From: Agromyces humatus | GTDB lineage: Bacteria > Actinomycetota > Actinomycetes > Actinomycetales > Microbacteriaceae | Length of the DNA: 64,000 nt | Assembly: GCF_021228295.1 (NCBI RefSeq) | Contig: NZ_JAJQPD010000005.1 | Span: 124,001-188,000 of the forward strand | Reading direction: 5' to 3' | In this document: positions 51,275 through 57,593 of the stretch, piece by piece | How positions within the stretch are numbered: position 1 is the stretch's first letter | How the letters are laid out: each line of letters starts with the position of its first letter | Program-made: the position numbers and the translations under genes | Notes under the pieces: model-generated | Told to the model about the DNA's origin: nothing | The model's database searches: none | What the model saw: only the letters and a program-made list of their open reading frames with translations

Positions 51275-52174
51275 CTACGCCGCGACTCGTTCCCCGTCGC
51301 TGGAACGACCCTCCGCGGAGTGCGCCTCGCCGGCCGCGAGATCCGCCTTGGTCGGCGCGAAGACCCGGTGGATCACAAGGTCGAAGACCCGGTCGGGCAG
51401 CATCCGCCGCAATCCGACGATGAACTTCGCGCTGAACGGGGTCGCGTAGCGGGTGCGGGGGCGACGCGCCGTCGCCGCCTTGGCGATGGTGGCGGCGACG
51501 ACGTGCGGCTCGGTCGCGGCCGACGAGCGGTCGGCGGCCTCGAGGGCGCGGACGAGCGCGCGGGCCTGGGCTGCGTACGCGGTGGCGCCCGAGCGTTCGA
51601 CGGCGCTGCGACGCGAGATGCCGTTCCATTCGGTGCGGATGGCGCCCGGCTGGATGACGACCACGCGGATGCCGTGCGGCTCGAGTTCGACGCGGAGCGA
51701 GTCACTGAGGCCCTCGACCGCGAACTTCGTGGAGTGGTACCAGGCGCCGAGCGGTTCGTAGATGCGCCCGCCGATCGAGGAGATGTTGACGATGGTGCCG
51801 GAGCGGCGCGCCCGCATGCCGGGCAGCACGAGCTGGGTGATGCGCGCGAGGCCGAACACGTTCACCTCGAACTGCCGGCGCGCCTCGTCGATCGGCACGT
51901 CTTCGAGGGCGCCGTACGACCCGTAGCCGGCGTTGTTGACGAGCACGTCGATGCGGCCCTGCTCGGCGGTGATGCGGTCGACCGCGGCGCGCACGGATGC
52001 GTCATCCGTCACGTCCATCGCGATGGCGTGCCCGCCGGCGTCGACGAGCGGCGTCATGCGGTCGGCCCGGCGCGCCGCGCCGTAGACGGTGAAGCCGCGG
52101 CGCAGCAGTTCGAGTGCGGTCTGTTCGCCGATGCCCGACGAGGCTCCGGTCACGAGGGCGACCTGACGTTCCAT
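51275..52174 (-). CDS. Short-chain dehydrogenase/reductase (SDR)
   Basis: 299 residues. The cofactor motif is VTGASSGIGEQTALELLRRG, NNAGYGSYGALEDV is the structural motif, Ser is in NISSIGGRIYE and the catalytic YxxxK is WYHSTKFAVEG. It is an NAD(P)-dependent classical SDR of unknown substrate with a C-terminal extension. ATG 52174 has AGGAA upstream. It is divergent from a TetR gene with TAACC/GGTTA dyads in the gap, so it is the likely repressor target. Confidence 0.92.
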   Translation of the reverse strand: MERQVALVTGASSGIGEQTALELLRRGFTVYGAARRADRMTPLVDAGGHAIAMDVTDDASVRAAVDRITAEQGRIDVLVNNAGYGSYGALEDVPIDEARRQFEVNVFGLARITQLVLPGMRARRSGTIVNISSIGGRIYEPLGAWYHSTKFAVEGLSDSLRVELEPHGIRVVVIQPGAIRTEWNGISRRSAVERSGATAYAAQARALVRALEAADRSSAATEPHVVAATIAKAATARRPRTRYATPFSAKFIVGLRRMLPDRVFDLVIHRVFAPTKADLAAGEAHSAEGRSSDGERVAA

Positions 52175-52186
52175 GAGATTGGTTCC

Positions 52187-52200
52187 TAACCGTTTGGTTA
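52187..52200. promoter_or_regulatory. TetR-type operator dyad
   Basis: TAACC-GTTT-GGTTA (52187-52200) lies 13 bases upstream of the SDR start on its side of the divergent gap. The same half-sites recur, without spacer, at 52245-52254. Confidence 0.55.
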
Positions 52201-52244
52201 CTTGCGACCTGACGAGTTTCGCACGTCGAGCGACCGAATGCAAC

Positions 52245-52266
52245 TAACCGGTTATATACTCGACGG
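52245..52266 (+). promoter_or_regulatory. TAACCGGTTA palindrome and leaderless -10 of the tetR-type gene
   Basis: TAACCGGTTA (52245-52254) touches TATACT (52255-52260), which is six bases before ATG 52267. The operator thus abuts the -10 and the transcript probably starts at the ATG, giving tight autorepression. Confidence 0.55.
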
Positions 52267-52809
52267 ATGGCACGCAACGCCGACCTCACCCGAGCCCGCA
52301 TCCTCGACGCGGCGACCGCCGAGTTCTCGGCGCGCGGCATCGCGGGCGCCCGCGTCGATCGCATCGCCGACGCCGCCGCCTGCAACAAAGCCCTGCTCTA
52401 CTCCTACTTCGGCAACAAGGAACAGCTGTTCGACGCCGTCTTCGCCGTGCTCGTGGCCCGCCTCGTCGAGGCGCACCCGATCGACGCCGAGCACCTCGAC
52501 GAGTACGCCGGCGCCCTCGTCGACTCCTACCTCGCCAACCCTGAGCTCGTGCGACTCGCCCTGTGGGACCGCCTCGAGCGAGGCGGCACCGGCATGCGCT
52601 CCCCCGATCTGCTGGCGACAGATGCCGCGAAGGTCGCCGCCATCGCCGACGCCCAGGCCTCGGGCGCCGTCTCGACCCGGTTCGCCGCCGACGAGGCCCT
52701 CGCGATCGTGACGGTGCTCGCCTCGATCCTGCCGCTCCTGCTCTCGGAGGCCCCCGACGCGCGCGTGCGCCAGGTCGTGACGACCGCGGTGGCGCGCCTG
52801 CTTGACTGA
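52267..52809 (+). CDS. TetR-family transcriptional repressor
   Basis: 180 residues. The HTH is ARILDAATAEFSARGIAGAR, then VDRIADAAACNKALLYSYFG. The C-terminal ligand domain has RLVEAHPIDAEHLDEYAGAL and a helical dimer interface. No ribosome binding site precedes ATG 52267 and a -10 lies six bases upstream. It is divergent from the SDR gene and ends nine bases before the convergent monooxygenase gene. The inducer is unknown. Confidence 0.93.
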   Translation: MARNADLTRARILDAATAEFSARGIAGARVDRIADAAACNKALLYSYFGNKEQLFDAVFAVLVARLVEAHPIDAEHLDEYAGALVDSYLANPELVRLALWDRLERGGTGMRSPDLLATDAAKVAAIADAQASGAVSTRFAADEALAIVTVLASILPLLLSEAPDARVRQVVTTAVARLLD

Positions 52810-52818
52810 GCGTCGTCG

Positions 52819-54096
52819 TCAGCGCGAGGAACTCCGGCCTCGCCGGGCGAGGCGCCGGTACCGGGTCGCGCCGGCGACGCCCGCGACCGCCAGCAACGGC
52901 CGGGCCAGCTGCTGCGTCAGCGGATGCGACAGCGCCGTGACGATCCTGACCGGAGCCAGCGACTCTCGGATCGCGGGTACGGCCCACTCGTCGACCACGC
53001 CCTCGTAGCGGGCGATCGCGTCGTCCATGGCTCGATCGGCTGCGGCTCGGGAACCTCCGCCGCGAGCGTCGGCGGCGATCGCGTCGATCAGTGCGTCGGC
53101 GAGCGCCCCGGCAGAGCGGATCGCGGTCGAGCCGGCTCGCCCTCCGGTCGGCGGCATCGCGTGCACGGCATCGCCGATCGCGGTGATGCGGGATGGCGCC
53201 CACGGGAAACGCCGGCCGGTCGTGCGGGCGACGCGGAACGCGAAGGCCGCGGTGCGGTCGGGATCGGTCGCTTCGATCTGCGCCGACATCCACGGATGCC
53301 AGGTCGCGACCCGCTCGGCTGACAACCCGGCGAGGCGGGCCGGCGCGGCATCCGTCAGATCGCCCATCGCGTCGCGACGAGCGATGAGGCCCCACACCAG
53401 CGAAGGCGGACCGACCGCGTCGGCCAGCTCAGGCGGCACCGCGCCGATGCGGCGTGACGCCAGCGAGAGGAACATGGCCGTTCCTTCGTGGTCGATGGCG
53501 AGCGCGGGGCCGCGACCGAGGTAGCCCGGAAACCTCCGGTCACCGGTCAGCGGCGTCGAGCCCGCGATGCCGATCAGCCCCAGGTCGCGATCGGTGTCGG
53601 CCTGCGCGATCGAGCGGAGCGTCGGCGAGCGCGCGCCATCGGCCGCGACGACGACGTCTCCTTCGACGCGCGTACCGTCGTCGAGTACGACCGCGGCGCC
53701 GCGTGCGGAGGCCTCCGCGGCGACGACGGTCGAGGAGTACCGGACTCGCTCGTCGAGTCCTTCGGCGAGCAGGGTTCGCAGCGCGCGGCGCTGGCACAGC
53801 ATGCGGTCGCGCCCCGGCGGCTCGGGTGCGATGAGAATGGGCCGCAGGCGCGCGTCGGCGATGGTGAACTGAGAGAACGTCTCCGGTCCGTCGGAGACGG
53901 CGCGGATGCGCTCGACGATCGGAGCCGGGACGTGCCGTTCGACGACGGCGACCGCCTCGGGGGTGAGCGCGATCCGGTATCCGCCGGTCTCGCCCGGAGC
54001 TGCGTCCCGCTCCACGACCGTGACATCGGCATGCGCGCGCAGGGCATGGGCGAGCACCAGGCCCCCGAGGCCCGCGCCGGAGATCACGACTCGCAC
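52819..54096 (-). CDS. FAD-dependent monooxygenase (UbiH/PHBH-like)
   Basis: 425 residues. The N-terminal FAD motif is VISGAGLGGLVLAHALRAHA, the DG motif is VVAADGARSPTLRSI, and the GD motif near residue 305 is ITAIGDAVHAMPPTGGRAGS. This is the flavin aromatic hydroxylase architecture using NAD(P)H and oxygen; the substrate is unknown. GTG 54096 gives the expected start of the FAD motif. A terminator hairpin (54133-54165) separates it from the upstream CGNR gene, so it has its own promoter. Confidence 0.9.
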   Translation of the reverse strand: MRVVISGAGLGGLVLAHALRAHADVTVVERDAAPGETGGYRIALTPEAVAVVERHVPAPIVERIRAVSDGPETFSQFTIADARLRPILIAPEPPGRDRMLCQRRALRTLLAEGLDERVRYSSTVVAAEASARGAAVVLDDGTRVEGDVVVAADGARSPTLRSIAQADTDRDLGLIGIAGSTPLTGDRRFPGYLGRGPALAIDHEGTAMFLSLASRRIGAVPPELADAVGPPSLVWGLIARRDAMGDLTDAAPARLAGLSAERVATWHPWMSAQIEATDPDRTAAFAFRVARTTGRRFPWAPSRITAIGDAVHAMPPTGGRAGSTAIRSAGALADALIDAIAADARGGGSRAAADRAMDDAIARYEGVVDEWAVPAIRESLAPVRIVTALSHPLTQQLARPLLAVAGVAGATRYRRLARRGRSSSR

Positions 54097-54132
54097 CGTT
54101 CCAGCCTGAGGGCAGTCGCGTCGGATGGGAAG

Positions 54133-54165
54133 ACGGCACGGCCCTCGTCGTGAGGGCCGGGCCGT
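54133..54165 (-). terminator. 14-bp hairpin downstream of the CGNR gene
   Basis: ACGGCACGGCCCTC (54133-54146) and GAGGGCCGGGCCGT (54152-54165) pair with one mismatch around a five-base loop. Confidence 0.6.
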
Positions 54166-54176
54166 CCCGGGTGCGG

Positions 54177-54215
54177 GGTCTCGAGACGCGTCGCCTGCGG
54201 CGGCGCTCCTCGACC
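54177..54215. repeat. REP-like imperfect inverted repeat
   Basis: The stretch opens GGTCTCGAGACGCGTCGCC and closes GGCGGCGCTCCTCGACC, forming an imperfect hairpin. Its wording resembles a dispersed intergenic repeat that I associate with Microbacteriaceae genomes; only one copy is visible here. Together with 54133-54165 it occupies the 141-base gap. Confidence 0.4.
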
Positions 54216-54237
54216 CGCAGGGGTCATGCGGCGAGGT

Positions 54238-54870
54238 TCACGGTGTGACGGATGTGTCAGCGGATGCACCGGACGCCGCGTCGCGAACGCGCGCATAGTG
54301 CTCGCGAACCCGGTTGCGGTTGCCGCAGTCCGACGCGACGCACCAGCGCCGGTTGTGCCGCGGCGAGGTGTCGAGGAACACCCAGCCGCATTCGGCGTCG
54401 GAGCACTGGCCGAGCCGGTCGAGGTCGTCGCGCAGCAGCAGGTCGACCGCGGCGAGCGCGATGCGCCGTCGCGGCAGCGCGAGGTCGACGGGGAACGCCC
54501 AGGTCCACCCGTCGCGGTCGCGCTCGAGCCGCCCTGCGGCGGCGGCGGCGGCATGTTCACGCGCGACCGGTTCGCTCGAGGCTCCGTCGTAGGCCGCGTC
54601 GTAGAAGGCCTCGCGGAGCGTGAGCACCCGGCTGAGCTCGTCGGCCGCGGCGGCGGCATCCGTTTCCGCGATGCGCAATAGCTCTGCACTCGACTTCTCG
54701 TCGAGGAGCCCGAGCTGCACGGCCCAGCGCAGCACGTCCGCGTACTCGACGAAGTGCTCGATGCGTCGCTCGGGGCTGAGTCGCCACGACACGGTGTTGA
54801 CCAGGTCGAGTGCAGTCGACCCCGCGACCTGCGGGTAGGTCTCACGCGAGGCGTAGGCTGCGGCATCCAT
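54238..54870 (-). CDS. CGNR zinc-finger regulator (ABATE domain)
   Basis: 210 residues. The N-terminal ABATE-type ligand domain has VAGSTALDLVNTVSWRLSPE and YADVLRWAVQLGLLDE, and the C-terminal zinc finger has four Cys in CSDAECGWVFLDTSPRHNRR then WCVASDCGNRNRVREHYAR. These regulators bind DNA with the CGNR finger. TAGAAT six bases before ATG 54870 indicates a leaderless transcript. Divergent from an MFS exporter, with a 26-base dyad in the 64-base gap that is its likely operator. Confidence 0.93.
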   Translation of the reverse strand: MDAAAYASRETYPQVAGSTALDLVNTVSWRLSPERRIEHFVEYADVLRWAVQLGLLDEKSSAELLRIAETDAAAAADELSRVLTLREAFYDAAYDGASSEPVAREHAAAAAAGRLERDRDGWTWAFPVDLALPRRRIALAAVDLLLRDDLDRLGQCSDAECGWVFLDTSPRHNRRWCVASDCGNRNRVREHYARVRDAASGASADTSVTP

Positions 54871-54907
54871 ACGACCATTCTAATGCGTGAATCGCGCTTT
54901 ACGCATT
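54871..54907. promoter_or_regulatory. CGNR operator: 26-bp dyad plus leaderless -10
   Basis: The dyad at 54882-54907 has outer arms AATGCGT/ACGCATT and matches in 11 of 13 positions per arm. On the minus strand TAGAAT (54882-54877) is followed by GGTCGT and the CGNR ATG, so the operator overlaps the -10. A further half-site AACGCAT overlaps the start of the MFS gene. Confidence 0.7.
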
Positions 54908-54934
54908 GGGCGAAGTTGTGCCATCGTGTAACGC

Positions 54935-56236
54935 ATGACTTCTGCTTCAACCATTAGCAGCAACGCGCGTTGGAAGCGCGAATTCGGCTCGCTCTGGACC
55001 TCGCAGGGCGCCTCAGTGCTCGGCCAGCAGATCGGCGAGCTCGCGGTGCCGCTGCTCGCCGTGCTGGTGCTGCACGCCTCCGCGGCCGAGCTCGGGCTGC
55101 TCGCGCTCGCGCGCTGGATGCCGTTCCTGCTGCTCGCACTGCCCCTCGGTGTCGTCGTCGACCGCGCCCGGCGACGGCCGCTCATCATCACGGCCGACTG
55201 GTCGCGCGCCGCGCTCTGCCTTGCGATCGCCGCCGCCGCAGTCACGGGCGTGCTCACGTTCCCCGTGCTCGTCGCGCTGGTTGCGATCATCGGATGCTTC
55301 ACCGTGCTGTTCGAGGTCTCGTACCAGTCGGTCGTGCCGGGCATCGTGCCCGCAGCGCACCTCTCGTCGGCGAACGCGAGGCTCCAGGCAACCTCGGCGG
55401 CCGTGGAGATCGGCGGGCCCGGTCTCGGCGGACTGCTCGTGCAGCTGCTCACGGCACCGTTCGCGATGCTCGCCAACGTCGCCGCCTACGCGGTGTCCGC
55501 CATCGCGATCGGCCGCATCCGAACGCCCGAGGCGCCGACTGGTCGCACCGACACGTTCATCGCCGAACTGCGCGACGGATTGGGATACGTCCGGCGCGAC
55601 CGCTACCTGCTGGCGAACCTCGGCTTCTCGGCGCTCTACAACCCGTTCGCGCAGTGGATCATGGTGCTCTTCACCCTGCACGCCGTGACGGCGCTCGGGC
55701 TCGACCCCGCGCAGCTCGGCCTCGTGCTCGCGATCGGCGCCGGCGGGGCGCTCGTCGGCTCGCTGCTCGCGGCTCGCGCCGTGCGGCGCTTCGGCGCAGG
55801 ACGCCCCCTCCTCTGGTGCGCGGTCGTCGAGTGCGTCGTGCTGCTGCTCGTACCCGTGGCGGATGCCGCGTGGGGCGACGTGCTCGTCATCCTCATGCTC
55901 GGCGGGGTCTTCGCCGTGAACGGATTCGGCACGGCGATGTCGAGCGTGATCCTCGTCACGATCCGCCAGTTGCGCACGCCCGACCGGCTGCTCGGCCGGG
56001 TCAATGCAAGCATGCGGTGGATCACGTACGGCACGATCGCGATCGGCGCGGCGGCGGGCGGCTTCGTCGGCGAAGTCGTCGGCACGCGCACCGGGCTCGC
56101 GATCGGCGCGGCGCTCTGTCTCGTGACCGTGGTCTGGGTCGCGCTGTCGCCGCTCCCACGCATCGGCGACCCGGCCGGGCTCGCCATTGCCGAGCGCCGC
56201 GAGCCACACCGTGTTGCCGAAATGGCGGGCCCATGA
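54935..56236 (+). CDS. Major facilitator superfamily exporter (MFS_3 type)
   Basis: 433 residues with 12 predicted helices. FGSLWTSQGASVLGQQIGEL near the N-terminus, motif A-like LGVVVDRARRRPLIITADWS and MRWITYGTIAIGAAAGGFVG near the end are typical of the EntS/macrolide-exporter-like MFS_3 group. It probably expels a toxic small molecule sensed by the divergent CGNR regulator. ATG 54935 overlaps an operator half-site. No strong ribosome binding site is visible, so the start is moderately certain. Confidence 0.92.
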   Translation: MTSASTISSNARWKREFGSLWTSQGASVLGQQIGELAVPLLAVLVLHASAAELGLLALARWMPFLLLALPLGVVVDRARRRPLIITADWSRAALCLAIAAAAVTGVLTFPVLVALVAIIGCFTVLFEVSYQSVVPGIVPAAHLSSANARLQATSAAVEIGGPGLGGLLVQLLTAPFAMLANVAAYAVSAIAIGRIRTPEAPTGRTDTFIAELRDGLGYVRRDRYLLANLGFSALYNPFAQWIMVLFTLHAVTALGLDPAQLGLVLAIGAGGALVGSLLAARAVRRFGAGRPLLWCAVVECVVLLLVPVADAAWGDVLVILMLGGVFAVNGFGTAMSSVILVTIRQLRTPDRLLGRVNASMRWITYGTIAIGAAAGGFVGEVVGTRTGLAIGAALCLVTVVWVALSPLPRIGDPAGLAIAERREPHRVAEMAGP

Positions 56237-56267
56237 CGCGGTTGCGCACGAGTAGCGCAGTCGTGGC

Positions 56268-57593
56268 TCAGCGACCGAGGCGGTAGAACACGAACGGGAT
56301 CGCCGACACCAGGCAGCTGGCGGCCGGCACCAGCGTGAGCGATGCGAAGACGGTCCACTGCATCTCGGGGGTCACCGTCACGCCGGCCTCGTAGCCGGCG
56401 AGCACGATGAATATGCCGAAGACGAGCACCGCCAGGGCGGCCATGATCTTGGACACGAACGTGAGGCTCGAGAACGAGATGCCGTCGTTGCGCATCCCGG
56501 TGCGGCGCTCGATGTCGTCCACGGCGTCAGCGATCATCGTCGCCTGCACGACGAGGAAGGTGCCGAGGGTCATCCCGGTGAGGAAGATGAACACCAGCAG
56601 CACAGCGATGTTCTCGAACCCGGCGAAGAACATCGCCGCATACAGTGCCGCGCCGATCACCGAGCTGCCGATCGCCAGGGTCTTCGCCGACATGCCCTTG
56701 AGCAGCAGCGGCGTGAGGAACGAGGCGAGCACCATGCCGATGATGATCGCCGCGCCGATGAGGGTGAACGCGCCCTCGTTGTCATAGGCGATGACGACGA
56801 ACACCGCGCCGCCGGCCTGCACGATGTAGCGGCCGAAGCCGAGCACCGACCCGATCAGCACCATGAGCAGCGGGGTGTTGCGCAACAGTGTGCCGAACAG
56901 CTGCCTGAACGTGAGGCGATCCTGCACCCCTGGGGTGTGCCTCTCGCGCGTGTTGGTGAACGCGAGCAGGAACAGCCCCATGCCCAGTACCGAGACGACG
57001 CCCACCGCCAGCGACCACCCGGTGCCGGTGGTCTCGTCGCCGGTACTGAGCAGGAGCGCGAGCCACGGCATCCCGAGCGTCGCCAGCCCGAGCGCGATCC
57101 CGCCATACGCGCGCACGTTGGAGATCACGTGCATGCGGTAGTCGGATTCGGAGAACGCCGAGCCGATGAGCCCCCAGAACGGGACGTCGCACACGGTGTA
57201 TGCAACGCCCCACAAGACGTAGCAGACGGCGAAGAAGACGAGCTTGCCTGTCTCAGACACGTCCGGCACGGTGAACAGCAGCGTCGACAGCACCGCGACC
57301 GGCAGGGCGGAGTAGAGGATGTACGGCCGCAGCTTGCCCCAACGCGTGCGGGTCATGTCGACCAGGCTGCCCATCACCGGGTCGGTGATCGCGTCGAAGA
57401 TCTTCGCGGCGGCGATCACGGCGGTGACCACCGCCATGCCCTGCGTGCTGATATGGGCGTACTGCAACAGGTACAGGAGGATGAACGTCGTGACCGTCGT
57501 GAGGACGAGGTTCTGGCCGAACCCGGCCACGACGATCGAGATCCGCTGCGTGCGGCGGCTGGGGATCCGCGCCTCGGCGGTGCCGACGCTCAC
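56268..57593 (-). CDS. GPH-family (MelB-like) sugar:cation symporter
   Basis: 441 residues with 12 helices. FGQNLVLTTVTTFILLYLLQ, DAITDPVMGSLVDMTRTRWG (the MelB DPxMG cation-site motif), VCDVPFWGLIGSAFSESDYR and MIADAVDDIERRTGMRNDG are typical of GPH transporters (melibiose, glucuronide, xyloside). GTG 57593 overlaps the alpha-mannosidase stop by 4 bases, so the two are translationally coupled and the imported substrate is probably a mannoside. Confidence 0.93.
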   Translation of the reverse strand: MSVGTAEARIPSRRTQRISIVVAGFGQNLVLTTVTTFILLYLLQYAHISTQGMAVVTAVIAAAKIFDAITDPVMGSLVDMTRTRWGKLRPYILYSALPVAVLSTLLFTVPDVSETGKLVFFAVCYVLWGVAYTVCDVPFWGLIGSAFSESDYRMHVISNVRAYGGIALGLATLGMPWLALLLSTGDETTGTGWSLAVGVVSVLGMGLFLLAFTNTRERHTPGVQDRLTFRQLFGTLLRNTPLLMVLIGSVLGFGRYIVQAGGAVFVVIAYDNEGAFTLIGAAIIIGMVLASFLTPLLLKGMSAKTLAIGSSVIGAALYAAMFFAGFENIAVLLVFIFLTGMTLGTFLVVQATMIADAVDDIERRTGMRNDGISFSSLTFVSKIMAALAVLVFGIFIVLAGYEAGVTVTPEMQWTVFASLTLVPAASCLVSAIPFVFYRLGR

